The notes: generated by a model from the sequence alone, not told the origin. A stretch of DNA of 64,000 nucleotides from Pseudomonadota bacterium (GCA_016704655.1 JADIZR010000005.1:1-64000), one strand, 5' to 3'. Shown: positions 1-8,785, numbered from the stretch's first letter. Numbers and translations: made by a program.

Positions 1-63
1 AGATTCGAACTCCCGACCTTCTGGTTCGTAGCCAGACGCTCTATCCAACTGAGCTACGGGCGC
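1..63 (-). tRNA. tRNA-Arg (anticodon ACG), 3' end cut by window edge
   Basis: Read on the minus strand this is a tRNA with a GCGCCCG acceptor strand, a D-arm with AGCTCAGTTGGATAGAGC, an anticodon stem-loop TCTGG-CTACGAA-CCAGA and a T-loop TTCGAAT. The anticodon is ACG, so it decodes CGN arginine codons. The 3' acceptor strand lies outside the window. It sits just downstream of tRNA-Ser(GCT) and csrA, the same order as in E. coli. Confidence 0.95.
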
Positions 64-76
64 GTTATGAACGTCC

Positions 77-167
77 TGGCGGAGAGAGAGGGATTCGAAC
101 CCTCGAAGGGCTTTTGACCCTTACGCCCTTAGCAGGGGCGCGCCTTCGACCACTCGGCCATCTCTCC
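77..167 (-). tRNA. tRNA-Ser (anticodon GCT)
   Basis: Class II tRNA on the minus strand with GGAGAGA acceptor, a long variable arm typical of serine tRNAs, anticodon GCT (reads AGC/AGU) in the loop CTGCTAA, a T-loop TTCGAAT and an encoded CCA end (TGG on the plus strand at 77-79). Only 13 nt separate it from tRNA-Arg, so the two are probably co-transcribed. Confidence 0.96.
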
Positions 168-187
168 GTTTTTAGGAGAGCCGCGAA

Positions 188-215
188 GGATAAACGTCCG
201 GAGCCGCCCCGTAAA
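188..215 (-). promoter_or_regulatory. possible promoter for the tRNA-Ser/tRNA-Arg unit
   Basis: Minus strand: -35-like TTTACG (210-215), 16-nt spacer, -10-like TTATCC (188-193), about 20 nt upstream of the tRNA-Ser 5' end. It lies between the csrA stop and the tRNA. Both hexamers are imperfect, so this is only a candidate. Confidence 0.3.
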
Positions 216-227
216 GCTTGGGGGCGG

Positions 228-248
228 AAAATGGCCCGTTACCGGGCT
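228..248 (-). terminator. weak intrinsic terminator after csrA
   Basis: Minus strand hairpin GCCCG/CGGGC with a 4-nt loop (stem 234-238 with 243-247), followed by A then TTTT. It begins about 16 nt after the csrA stop. The stem is short and the T tract has only four residues, so termination may be partial. Confidence 0.4.
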
Positions 249-263
249 GCAGGAGACAGTGGG

Positions 264-527
264 TCAGGGAAAGGGTTCGCTATCCAGGCCGTTGGTGGCA
301 TGGCCGTTGCCATTCGTGCGAGCAGTGGCCGGACGCGTCGACGTCGTGCCGCCCCCGTCCTGCTCTTCGCGCTTGATACGCTCGAAAATCTCTTCGCGGT
401 GGACAGCCACGTCGCGCGGCGCGTTTACGCCGACGCGCACCTGGTTGCCTTTGACGCCGAGCACGGTGACGGTCACGTCGTTGCCGATCATGACCGTTTC
501 ACCTACGCGTCGCGTAAGAATCAACAT
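264..527 (-). CDS. csrA: carbon storage regulator CsrA with extended C-terminal tail
   Basis: CsrA/RsmA is a small dimeric RNA-binding protein that binds GGA motifs in mRNA leaders and controls carbon flux, motility and biofilm genes. The N-terminus MLILTRRVGETVMIG and the downstream VKGNQVRVGVNAPRDVAVHREEI carry the conserved RNA-binding strands and the GVNAP segment. I chose the ATG at 525-527 because it gives the family N-terminus and has AGGAGA nine bases upstream; a longer open frame exists upstream but is not conserved. The protein is 87 aa against about 61 in E. coli. The extra tail is rich in Gly, Thr, Asn and Arg and looks disordered. It follows alaS, as in many gammaproteobacteria. 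Confidence 0.95.
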   Translation of the reverse strand: MLILTRRVGETVMIGNDVTVTVLGVKGNQVRVGVNAPRDVAVHREEIFERIKREEQDGGGTTSTRPATARTNGNGHATNGLDSEPFP

Positions 528-669
528 GAAGTTCTCCTGGCCTGCATGACTTCGTACGTCGTTGGATTTGAGTCCGTTCAATCCTTCTGCGTGCATCCGG
601 TCTGGAGCGGTCCCTCACTCACTGAGCCGTTGGCATCTGCAGGCAAATTCGCCAGATTTCCGTCAGTCT

Positions 670-714
670 CCCCGGAAACTTTTATGCGCATGAATATGCG
701 CACCATTTCCGGGG
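670..714. repeat. 9-bp inverted repeat in the alaS-csrA gap
   Basis: CCCCGGAAA (670-678) and its exact complement TTTCCGGGG (706-714) flank a 27-nt loop that itself holds a direct repeat of ATGCGCA. It overlaps the predicted csrA promoter, so it may be an operator; with no T tract it is unlikely to be a terminator. The rest of the 528-837 gap holds only another 8-bp hairpin (799-819, loop CTTAT) just past the alaS stop. I see no gene there. Confidence 0.45.
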
Positions 715-722
715 ACGAACAA
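693..722 (-). promoter_or_regulatory. candidate csrA promoter
   Basis: Minus strand TTGTTC (717-722), 18-nt spacer, CATATT (693-698). The leader to the csrA ATG would be about 160 nt. The spacer coincides with one arm of the inverted repeat 670-714, which suggests regulation, but no known site is recognised. Confidence 0.35.
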
Positions 723-837
723 TAGCGCGCGCGCGACCAAAAGTCAGTAAGTGCCGACATCCGATGCATCCAGTCTGGTCTGATTCCAGCTGCTCGAACG
801 CACGGACTTATTCCGTGCGAGCCGAGGCATCAGGCGG

Positions 838-3477
838 TCAGGACACCTGTGGGGCAAGCCACGCAGCAAGGCCGCCAAGCGCAGCGGCCAGGTTGCCTGG
901 CTGCGTCCCGCCGGCCTGCGCGAGATCCGCACGACCGCCGCCTTTGCCACCGACCTGCTTCGCCACGTGATTGACGATGTCGCCCGCCTTCACGCGCGCA
1001 GTGAGGTCGTCAGTGACTCCGGCGATGAGCGCCACCTTGTCATCGCCCGCCGGTGAGCCCAGCACGATGATTGCGCTGCCGAGCTTGTTTTTAAGCTGAT
1101 CCACGGTTGTACGCAGCGCGGCGGCGTCCGCGCCATCGATGGTCGCAGCGACGAGCTTCACGCCCGCACCGATCGTCAACGCCTCGGCTGCCAGGTCGCG
1201 ACCGCTGCCGCTCGCAAGCTTCTCCTTGAGCTGCGCGATCTCTTTTTCCATGCGGCGTGCGCGATCGAGAAGCTGCCTGACCTTGTCCTCGACGTCGTCG
1301 CGCGAGCCACGAACGAGCCCAGCCACGTCGCGCAACTTATGGTCCGTTTCGACCACATACTGGTAGGCGCCCTGGCCCGTGACCGCTTCGATGCGTCGCA
1401 CGCCGGCCGCAACGCCGCCTTCGCTCACGATCTTGAACAGGCCGATGTCGCCAGCGCGGCGCACGTGGGTGCCGCCGCAGAGTTCGGTCGAATATGCACC
1501 GATGCGCAGTACGCGCACCTTGTCCTCGTACTTCTCGCCGAACAGCGCCATCGCTCCCGCGGCGACCGCTGCGTCGAAATCCATGACCCTGGTTTCGGCT
1601 TCGGCGTTCTTGCGCACTTCCGTATTCACGATCGCCTCGATCCGCTGCAACTCGTCGGGCGTGACGCCCGAATAATGCGAGAAATCGAAACGCAGGCGGT
1701 CGGGCGCGACCAGCGAGCCTTTCTGCGTGACGTGCGTCCCCAGGACCTCGCGCAACGCCGCGTGCAGCAGGTGCGTGGCGGAGTGATTCGCGCGGGTAGC
1801 GTCGCGGCGCATCCCATCCACCGCCGCAGCCACCGTTTCGCCGACCTTGAGCGCGCCGGCCGCGAGCTTGCCGACGTGCACGTGTGCCTTGCCGAGCTTC
1901 TGCGTGTCGGTGACCACGAATCGAGCAGTGGACGTCGAGAGTTCGCCGGTGTCGCCGACCTGGCCGCCGCTTTCGGCGTAGAACGGCGTGACGTCGAGGA
2001 CCACCTGGCCCTCCTCGCCTGCCTTCAGTTCGGCGACCGCGTCCTTGCCGCGGAACATCGCGACGACACGACCCTGGCCGGTCTCGTCCTCGTAGCCGAC
2101 GAACGCAGTCTGGCTGTCGACGCTCAGGTCGCCACGCAGGTCGACGTTGAACTTGCTGGCGGCACGCGACATCGCGCGTTGCGCATTCATCGCAACCTCG
2201 AACCCCGGCTCGTCGATCGAGAGGCCGCGTTCGCGCGCGATGTCGTTGGTGAGGTCGACCGGGAAGCCGTACGTGTCGTAGAGACGGAACACTGTCTCGC
2301 CCGGAATTTCCTGCTTGCCGCCGAGCGTGCCGATGGCGGTGTCGAGCAAGGCCATGCCCTGCGCCAGCGTTTCGGCGAAACGCTCCTCTTCCTGCAGGAT
2401 GACTTTCTCGATGTGCGCACGCTGCGCGGTCAGCTCGGGATAGGCGGCGCCCATTTCCTGCTCGAGCGTCCGCACGAGCGTGTGGAAGAACGGCTGGCGC
2501 TGGCCGAGCATGAAACCATGGCGGATCGCACGACGCATGATCCGGCGCAGCACATAGCCGCGGCCTTCGTTCGACGGCAGCACGCCGTCCGCAATGAGGA
2601 ACGACGTGGCACGCACATGGTCCGCAATCACGCGCAGCGAGTTCGACGCGAGATCGCCGGTAGCCGTGGCCTTCGCCGCCGCCGCGATCAGATTGCGGAA
2701 CAAGTCGATTTCGTAATTGCTGTGCACGCCCTGCATCACGGCGGCGACACGCTCGAGACCCATGCCCGTGTCCACGGACGGCTTCGGCAGCGGCGTCAGC
2801 GTGCCGTCGGCCGAGCGGTCGAACTGCATGAACACGAGGTTCCAGATCTCGACGTAACGATCGCCGTCCTCGTCGGGCGAACCCGGCGGACCGCCGGCCA
2901 CGTCGGGACCGTGGTCGTAGAAAATTTCGGTGCAGGGACCGCACGGGCCCGTGTCGCCCATCGCCCAGAAATTCGACTTGGCGCCCATGCGCGTGAGGCG
3001 CGCGGGGTCGACGCCGATCTCCTGCAGCCAGATCTCTGCGGCGCCGTCGTCTTCCTCGAACACGGTGACCCAGAGCTTCGACGGCGGAATGCCGAGCGTG
3101 CCGGTGATGAAGTCCCAGGCGAAGCGGATCGCGTCCTGCTTGAAGTAGTCGCCGAAGCTGAAGTTGCCCAGCATCTCGAAGAACGTGTGGTGCCGCGACG
3201 TGTAGCCGACGTTTTCGAGATCGTTGTGCTTGCCGCCGGCACGCACGCAGCGCTGCGAGGTGGCGGCGCGGACGTAGCTGCGCTTCTCCTTGCCGAGGAA
3301 CAGGTCCTTGAACTGGACCATGCCCGCATTGGTGAAGAGCAGCGTCGGGTCGTTGCCGGGCACGAGCGAGCTCGACGGCACGACGGCGTGACCGCGGTCC
3401 TTGAAGAAGTCGAGAAACGCCGCGCGCAGCTGCGCGCTGGTCATGAACTTGGCCGGGGCCGGAGGCGTGCTTGTCAT
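838..3477 (-). CDS. alaS: alanine-tRNA ligase
   Basis: Class II synthetase that charges tRNA-Ala in the cytoplasm and hydrolyses mischarged Ser/Gly-tRNA. The 879-aa product has the family length and order: catalytic core from FFKDRGHAVVPSSSLVP through TSQRCVRAGGKHNDLENVG, the editing domain with zinc ligands in NHSATHLLHAALR and ELCGGTHVRRAGDIG, and a C-Ala domain at the end. The start ATG overlaps the recX stop (ATGA), pointing to translational coupling; the in-frame Met at residue 12 is an alternative. It lies between recX and csrA in the conserved recA-recX-alaS-csrA order. An 8-bp hairpin (799-819) lies beyond the stop. Confidence 0.97.
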   Translation of the reverse strand: MTSTPPAPAKFMTSAQLRAAFLDFFKDRGHAVVPSSSLVPGNDPTLLFTNAGMVQFKDLFLGKEKRSYVRAATSQRCVRAGGKHNDLENVGYTSRHHTFFEMLGNFSFGDYFKQDAIRFAWDFITGTLGIPPSKLWVTVFEEDDGAAEIWLQEIGVDPARLTRMGAKSNFWAMGDTGPCGPCTEIFYDHGPDVAGGPPGSPDEDGDRYVEIWNLVFMQFDRSADGTLTPLPKPSVDTGMGLERVAAVMQGVHSNYEIDLFRNLIAAAAKATATGDLASNSLRVIADHVRATSFLIADGVLPSNEGRGYVLRRIMRRAIRHGFMLGQRQPFFHTLVRTLEQEMGAAYPELTAQRAHIEKVILQEEERFAETLAQGMALLDTAIGTLGGKQEIPGETVFRLYDTYGFPVDLTNDIARERGLSIDEPGFEVAMNAQRAMSRAASKFNVDLRGDLSVDSQTAFVGYEDETGQGRVVAMFRGKDAVAELKAGEEGQVVLDVTPFYAESGGQVGDTGELSTSTARFVVTDTQKLGKAHVHVGKLAAGALKVGETVAAAVDGMRRDATRANHSATHLLHAALREVLGTHVTQKGSLVAPDRLRFDFSHYSGVTPDELQRIEAIVNTEVRKNAEAETRVMDFDAAVAAGAMALFGEKYEDKVRVLRIGAYSTELCGGTHVRRAGDIGLFKIVSEGGVAAGVRRIEAVTGQGAYQYVVETDHKLRDVAGLVRGSRDDVEDKVRQLLDRARRMEKEIAQLKEKLASGSGRDLAAEALTIGAGVKLVAATIDGADAAALRTTVDQLKNKLGSAIIVLGSPAGDDKVALIAGVTDDLTARVKAGDIVNHVAKQVGGKGGGRADLAQAGGTQPGNLAAALGGLAAWLAPQVS

Positions 3478-3951
3478 AAATCTGGGTCGTCGTCGCCGGG
3501 GCCGAGAGCGGCCCGGATCTGGTCCGAAGAAAACCCGCGATATTGGAGGAAGCGTGCCTGTTTTGCACGTTCACGGTAGTCGGCTGGAGGCGACAATCCG
3601 AACTTGCGGCGACGGGCTTCGCGGGCTGCCTGGACCCAGTCCGTCTCCGTCGTGTCGAGCGCCTGATCGATCGTTTCGGGCTCGACGCCCTTGTCGCGCA
3701 GCCCCATGCGAACACGCAGCGGCCCGTGGCCACGCCCCGCCCGCTGGGTTACGAACTGCTCTGCAAACCTCTCTTCGCGCAGGAACCCTTCCTGCACGAT
3801 CACGACCACCGCCGCCTCGACGACCGCCGCGCCATAGCCCTTGCGGAGCAGGCGCTCGGTCAGTTCGTGGCGGCTGAAGTCACGCCCCGCGAGCAGGGCG
3901 TAGGCGGCGGTCTGGACGGTGCGTTGATCCGCCTCCGCCGCCGCCCCTGGC

Positions 3952-3971
<20 letters not shown>
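3474..3971 (-). CDS. recX: RecA-inhibitory regulatory protein RecX
   Basis: RecX binds RecA filaments and limits strand exchange and SOS activity. The 165-aa protein shows the three-helix repeats of the family, for example AAYALLAGRDFSRHELTERLLRKG, FLREERFAEQFVTQRAGRGHGPLRVRMGLRDKG split across repeats, and RRRKFG...ARFLQYRGFSSDQIRAAL. The chosen GTG at 3969-3971 lies inside the end of recA (20-nt overlap), so its translation is probably coupled to recA. A downstream start cannot be excluded because the first 15 residues are not conserved. It overlaps alaS by the ATGA motif. Confidence 0.9.
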
Positions 3972-4992
<1,021 letters not shown>

Positions 4993-5005
4993 GAGTCAGG
5001 CGTGG

Positions 5006-5025
5006 GAGCCGGGCTGGCCCGGCTC
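5006..5025 (-). promoter_or_regulatory. GC-rich hairpin in the recA leader
   Basis: Perfect 9-bp inverted repeat GAGCCGGGC / GCCCGGCTC with a 2-nt centre, ending 14 nt before the recA ATG. It occupies the place where a ribosome-binding site would be expected, and none is visible, so it could affect recA translation or mRNA stability. Confidence 0.5.
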
Positions 5026-5048
5026 GAGAAAGGAGATCAGCGGAATGG

Positions 5049-5064
5049 CTGCATTATTCCACAG
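5049..5064 (-). promoter_or_regulatory. LexA (SOS) box before recA
   Basis: Minus-strand CTGTGGAATAATGCAG matches the gammaproteobacterial consensus CTGT-N8-ACAG with a single change in the second half (GCAG). It lies 57 nt upstream of the recA ATG and contains AATAAT, which could serve as the -10 element, so LexA binding would occlude the promoter. Position and sequence both fit an SOS operator. Confidence 0.7.
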
Positions 5065-5110
5065 CCCTGCCCGCGAACGGCCCGAAAAATTGCCCGGAAG
5101 CACCGGTTTC

Positions 5111-5641
5111 TCAGCCGCCTTCGACCGCATGATTCCACCAGTCCAGGGGCTCATAGCGTGAGCCTGCCGGATCGGTCACGGAGCGCACGAGCGCAAAGCC
5201 GTCGGTTCGCCACAGGAACGCTGGATCGAGCAACGAATCGGCGGCAGATCGTACTTTGCGGGCGAGCGTCACGTGCGGGCGGAACGGTCTCGACTCGAGA
5301 GCAAAGCCCTCCGCGGCGAGCTCCGCACGCAACTGAGTGACGAGCGCTGCGAGCCCCGTTGGCACACGACTCGCCACCAGACACACGACCTGCGGCTTGC
5401 GCCAGTACTCGACCCGATCGAACTCGATCGCGACTACCGACCTGCACGTGCGGTCGGCGGCGGCTCGCAACGCTGGCTGACGCTCATGGGGAACCTGTCC
5501 CAGGAATTCGAGCGTGACGTGCCACTGGTCGGGATGCTGCAACTTGCCCCCGACCGACGCCGTGATCTCGCCGACGCGTGCCCGCAACGCCTGCAGCAGG
5601 GAGGGATCGGGCCAGAGCGCAAAAAAGAGCCGGTCGCTCAT
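5111..5641 (-). CDS. thpR: RNA 2',3'-cyclic phosphodiesterase (2'-5' RNA ligase family)
   Basis: ThpR/LigT-type 2H phosphoesterase acting on 2',3'-cyclic phosphate RNA ends. The two catalytic H-x-T motifs are present as WHVTLEFLG and PHVTLARKV, and the length (176 aa) is typical. I chose MSDRLFFALWPD as the start because the family begins there; upstream codons belong to the reading frame of pncC. The start overlaps the pncC stop by ATGA, so the two genes are coupled. It lies directly upstream of recA. Confidence 0.9.
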   Translation of the reverse strand: MSDRLFFALWPDPSLLQALRARVGEITASVGGKLQHPDQWHVTLEFLGQVPHERQPALRAAADRTCRSVVAIEFDRVEYWRKPQVVCLVASRVPTGLAALVTQLRAELAAEGFALESRPFRPHVTLARKVRSAADSLLDPAFLWRTDGFALVRSVTDPAGSRYEPLDWWNHAVEGG

Positions 5642-6141
5642 GCAGCGAGCAGCCGCTCCAGCGCGCAGCGGACCGTCCAGCGCCGCACCTCGTCGCGCCC
5701 GCCCGGGAACCGTTCGCGGCGCGTTTCGGTTCGCACTGAACCGTCCGGTTCGCGCCACGCCCAGGCCAGCCAGACCGTCCCTGCGGGTTTATCGATCGTG
5801 CCCCCGTCCGGCCCTGCCACGCCGCTCACGGCGACGGCCACGGTGCTGCCGGTGCGAGCCAGGACTCCCGCCGCCATCGCCCGCACGACCGGCTCGCTCA
5901 CGGCACCGTACTGCGCCAGCAGGCCCTCCGGCACGTCCAGGAACGCGACCTTGAGGAAGTTTGAGTAGGCAACCACCCCGCCCTGGAACCAACGCGAGCT
6001 GCCCGCCACGTCCGTGCACGCCTTGGCGATCCAGCCGCCGGTACAGGATTCGGCCGTGACGAGCGTCCCGGCCCGGGGCAGCAAATGGTCGCCCACGGAC
6101 CGGGCCAGTTGCTGCAGGTCGACATCGGAGGGGGCCGTCAT
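5638..6141 (-). CDS. pncC: nicotinamide-nucleotide amidase (CinA C-terminal domain)
   Basis: PncC deamidates nicotinamide mononucleotide to nicotinate mononucleotide in pyridine nucleotide recycling. The 167-aa protein is the stand-alone CinA C-terminal form: TLVTAESCTGGWIAKACTDV, the YSNFLKVAFLDVP segment, GAVSEPVVRAMA and the loop VSGVAGPDGG are all conserved. No N-terminal MoCF domain is present. Its ATG lies 6 nt after a TAGAAT -10 box, so the mRNA may be leaderless. It heads the pncC-thpR-recA-recX-alaS-csrA cluster. Confidence 0.93.
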   Translation of the reverse strand: MTAPSDVDLQQLARSVGDHLLPRAGTLVTAESCTGGWIAKACTDVAGSSRWFQGGVVAYSNFLKVAFLDVPEGLLAQYGAVSEPVVRAMAAGVLARTGSTVAVAVSGVAGPDGGTIDKPAGTVWLAWAWREPDGSVRTETRRERFPGGRDEVRRWTVRCALERLLAA

Positions 6142-6147
6142 GCGACA

Positions 6148-6153
6148 ATTCTA
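6148..6153 (-). promoter_or_regulatory. -10 box (TAGAAT) for pncC
   Basis: Minus-strand TAGAAT only 6 nt before the pncC ATG and with no Shine-Dalgarno between, so transcription would begin at or very near the start codon. No clear -35 is seen. The same hexamer recurs before mutS, rluD, ndvB and others in this window. Confidence 0.5.
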
Positions 6154-6233
6154 CCGGCCCCTTGCGAGTCGCGGCACGCTGTCGCTATCGTGCAAGCCGA
6201 GGCTTGGACAGACCAACAAACAGGCAGGAACCC

Positions 6234-6716
6234 ATGAAAATCGCTTCGCTTGCAGTGGCGCTCGCCGTCGCTGCCTTTCCCGTCTTGACCCACGCGCAGG
6301 CCGCTCCTGCGACGCAGAGCGTCAAGGCGGACGAGCAGATCATTCTCAAGCAGGTCATGACCGACAAGCGGGCGGTCTACGCGCAGAACCTGCAGCTGAC
6401 GGATGCGGAGAGCCACGTCTTCTGGCCGATCTACGACGAGTACGAAGGCAAGGCCAAGAAGCTCAATGACCAGTTCCTGAAGCTGGTCGACGACTACGCC
6501 GCCAAGTACGGCGCGATGACCGATGCCGACGCCACGGCGATGCTCAAGACGAAGATGCAGATCGAGAAGGACCGCGAGGCCCTCAAGCAGACCTACACGA
6601 AGAAGGTCGCCAAGGTGCTGCCGCCGGTGAAGGCGCTGCGATACGCGCAGATCGAGACCCGTCTCGACAACATGCTGCGGCGCGAGGTCTACGGCCTGAT
6701 CCCGCTCGCACAATGA
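6234..6716 (+). CDS. secreted helical protein, paralog A
   Basis: I do not recognise a characterised family. The 160-aa protein has a clear Sec signal peptide (MKIASLAVALAVAAFPVLTHA, cleavage after AHA-like site near residue 21) followed by a charged alpha-helical domain with the block DKRAVYAQNLQLTDAESHVF and a C-terminal KALRYAQIETRLDNMLRRE. The ATG at 6234 is preceded by AGGAA. The next gene is a clear paralog with the same pattern, implying tandem duplication and a periplasmic role, perhaps a chaperone-like or sensor protein. The pair and the following lipoprotein look like one operon. Function unknown. Confidence 0.85.
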   Translation: MKIASLAVALAVAAFPVLTHAQAAPATQSVKADEQIILKQVMTDKRAVYAQNLQLTDAESHVFWPIYDEYEGKAKKLNDQFLKLVDDYAAKYGAMTDADATAMLKTKMQIEKDREALKQTYTKKVAKVLPPVKALRYAQIETRLDNMLRREVYGLIPLAQ

Positions 6717-6745
6717 TCAAACCTGGAATCCACGGAGTCCCCTGC

Positions 6746-7219
6746 ATGAAGAATTTCAAGATCGCCCTTGCCGCCACTGCACTGCTGTCCGTCGCGGCGC
6801 CGTTCGCTGCGCAGGCGCAGTCGAGCTACGACGACACGCAGCAGCTGCTCGCGCAGATCCAGGCCGACAAGCGCGCGGTGGTGCTCAAGGCCATGGCCCT
6901 GGACGATGCGCAGCTCACTGCGTTCACGCCGATCTACGACGCCTACCAGGCCGACCGCAAGCAACTGATGCAGCGCGGCGTCGATCTCGTCAATGCCTAC
7001 TCCTCCAACTACGACTCCATGACCGACGACGCCGCCAAGGGCCTGCTGAAGGACTGGTTCAAGCTGCAGGAGGACGAGCATGCGCTGATCAAGGGCACGG
7101 CCAAGCGGCTGGACAAGGTCCTGCCGACGGCCAAGGTGCTGCGTTTCGTGCAGGTCGAGAACAAGCTCAACACGCTGCTCCGCCTGCCGGGCATCCAGGC
7201 CATTCCGCTCGCCAAGTAA
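6746..7219 (+). CDS. secreted helical protein, paralog B
   Basis: 157-aa secreted protein with signal peptide MKNFKIALAATALLSVAAPFAAQA. The mature part repeats the architecture of the upstream gene: LAQIQADKRAVVLKAMALDD aligns with MTDKRAVYAQNLQLTD, and LPTAKVLRFVQVENKLNTLLR with LPPVKALRYAQIETRLDNMLR. The two copies are only moderately similar, so the duplication is old. ATG 6746 has GGAG nine bases upstream; the gap to paralog A is 29 nt. No catalytic motif seen. Confidence 0.85.
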   Translation: MKNFKIALAATALLSVAAPFAAQAQSSYDDTQQLLAQIQADKRAVVLKAMALDDAQLTAFTPIYDAYQADRKQLMQRGVDLVNAYSSNYDSMTDDAAKGLLKDWFKLQEDEHALIKGTAKRLDKVLPTAKVLRFVQVENKLNTLLRLPGIQAIPLAK

Positions 7220-7237
7220 TCCGCGAGGTAACCATTC

Positions 7238-7858
7238 ATGTTCAATCTACGTTTGACCCGCATGCCGTTCGTCGCTGCCCTCGTGGCGGCGGCAGCGCTC
7301 GCCGGTGGTTGCGCCAGCGGTCCCGACGTCCGCGGGGACTACGACCGTGCCGTCGACTTCGGCAAGTACAAGACCTACAATTTCTCTGGCGGCGCCGGCG
7401 GCAACCCTGCCGAGTTCCAGTCGATCACGCAGCAGATGATGCAGCAGGCCGCGGCGCGCGAAATGGAAGCGCGCGGCTACACCAGGTCCGACAACCCTGA
7501 CCTGCTGCTCAACTTCAAGGGCAAGCTCGAGGAAAAGACCGACATCCAGTCGACGCCGGCGCCGTACTACGGCCCGTCGTACGGGTATCGCGGCTGGTAC
7601 GGCGCACCTTACGGGGCCTACGGTTACGGCGGCACGGAAGTGACGACGCGCCGCTACAACGTCGGCACGCTGGTCATGGACGTCATCGACCGTGAAAAGC
7701 GCCAGGCCGTGTTCCAGGGCGGCCTCGAGGACGTCGTCACGTCCAAGATGATGCAGGACAAGGAGGGCACCCTGAACAACGCGGTCGCGGCAATTTTCGC
7801 CAAGTACCCGTTCGTCGCAGGCCAGTCGGCCCCCGTCGCGCCGGTCGAGAAGAAGTAG
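7238..7858 (+). CDS. DUF4136-type lipoprotein
   Basis: 206-aa predicted lipoprotein: hydrophobic signal followed by the lipobox LAGGC, then a DUF4136-like domain (DYDRAVDFGKYKTYNFSG ... LVMDVIDREKRQAVFQGGLED). A Gly/Tyr-rich stretch (YYGPSYGYRGWYGAPYGAYGYGG) interrupts the domain and is probably a flexible loop. GAGGT precedes the ATG. It follows the two secreted paralogs by 18 nt and is closed by a strong terminator, so the three genes form an operon. DUF4136 proteins are envelope lipoproteins of unknown role. Confidence 0.88.
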   Translation: MFNLRLTRMPFVAALVAAAALAGGCASGPDVRGDYDRAVDFGKYKTYNFSGGAGGNPAEFQSITQQMMQQAAAREMEARGYTRSDNPDLLLNFKGKLEEKTDIQSTPAPYYGPSYGYRGWYGAPYGAYGYGGTEVTTRRYNVGTLVMDVIDREKRQAVFQGGLEDVVTSKMMQDKEGTLNNAVAAIFAKYPFVAGQSAPVAPVEKK

Positions 7859-7891
7859 CAGTCGTTGCTCCGCCACGTGCGGGGCGGGATC

Positions 7892-7920
7892 AGGCCGGAC
7901 CCCCTGGTCCGGCCTTTTTT
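7892..7920 (+). terminator. strong intrinsic terminator
   Basis: AGGCCGGACC / GGTCCGGCCT perfect 10-bp stem with a CCCT loop running into six or more T residues. It lies 33 nt after the DUF4136 gene stop and ends the three-gene envelope operon. Confidence 0.92.
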
Positions 7921-8035
7921 CTGGCTGCAGGCGGCGAATATGTGAAATGGACCGGTCTTTATTCACCGCGGCTCGCGCGACCGGGCCGGGCAGGATAATG
8001 TGACGACAGATTTCACCTCGCAAACGGAGTTGGCA

Positions 8036-8719
8036 ATGAATCGCATGCTTGGCCTTACCGTCGCAACCGCTCTCGCCCTCGGCGGCGCCGTTGCGCAGGC
8101 AGATGACAACCGGGGCTTCTACGTCGGCGTGAACGTCGGCGCGACCAAGCTGGACATCGACAAGAACGCGTACGATGCCGCGCTGTCCGATGCGTTGTCG
8201 CAGGGCGGGCTCACTGCGCTGACGGCGACGTCGAGTTCGAGCGAGAACGACGCCTCGCTCGGCGCGTTCGCCGGCTACCGGATCCTGCCGTACCTGGCCG
8301 TCGAGGCGGAATGGCTCACGCTCGGTACCGGCAAGTATGAAGCACGCGGCGACGTGACCGACGGCACGGCCACCGATACCATTGCGTTCGATGCAGAGAC
8401 GGACTCGAAAGGCGTATCCGCCTCCGCTCTCGGCATCTGGCCGATCAATCGGACATGGGATGTCTACGCGCGGCTGGGCGTGATCTTCGCGACCACGACG
8501 CTGACGGCACACGCGCGCAACAGCTCGCTCTCGTTCCGGGACAACGTCTCGGAAGATACCCAGGACATGCTCTACGGCGTCGGCGCGTCGTACCGGTACT
8601 CGGGCACCTGGAGCGTGCGACTCGACTACCAGCACTTCGACGGGCTCGGTGATTCCAGTACGACGGGCGAGACGAACGTGGACCGGATCGCGGCCTCGTG
8701 GGTGTACACGTTCCGCTGA
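8036..8719 (+). CDS. outer-membrane beta-barrel protein (OmpA-membrane-domain-like)
   Basis: 227-aa protein with a signal peptide (MNRMLGLTVATALALGGAVAQA) and a mature part made of alternating amphipathic strands: GFYVGVNVGATKLD, ASLGAFAGYRILPYLAVEAEWLTLG, WDVYARLGVIFATTT, YGVGASYRYSGTWSVRLDYQHFDG, ending in VYTFR. This is the pattern of an eight-stranded barrel; the penultimate Phe rather than a terminal Phe is slightly unusual. ATG 8036 has GGAG upstream; an earlier in-frame ATG gives no signal peptide. Monocistronic, facing the convergent lipoprotein gene. Ligand unknown. Confidence 0.85.
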   Translation: MNRMLGLTVATALALGGAVAQADDNRGFYVGVNVGATKLDIDKNAYDAALSDALSQGGLTALTATSSSSENDASLGAFAGYRILPYLAVEAEWLTLGTGKYEARGDVTDGTATDTIAFDAETDSKGVSASALGIWPINRTWDVYARLGVIFATTTLTAHARNSSLSFRDNVSEDTQDMLYGVGASYRYSGTWSVRLDYQHFDGLGDSSTTGETNVDRIAASWVYTFR

Positions 8720-8785
8720 TGTCGAGCCCGCCGCACCCGCTCGATGCGTTGCGCACCGAGCGGGCTGCAGGCCGGGGCAACTGGC

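Noticed and set aside
799..819. Intrinsic terminator after alaS
   Set aside because: An 8-bp hairpin is present, but no T tract follows on the minus strand.
1339..3579. Long plus-strand open frame opposite alaS (over 740 codons)
   Set aside because: High GC makes stop codons rare on the opposite strand; the protein is Arg/Ala/Glu-rich with no family features, while alaS on the minus strand is canonical.
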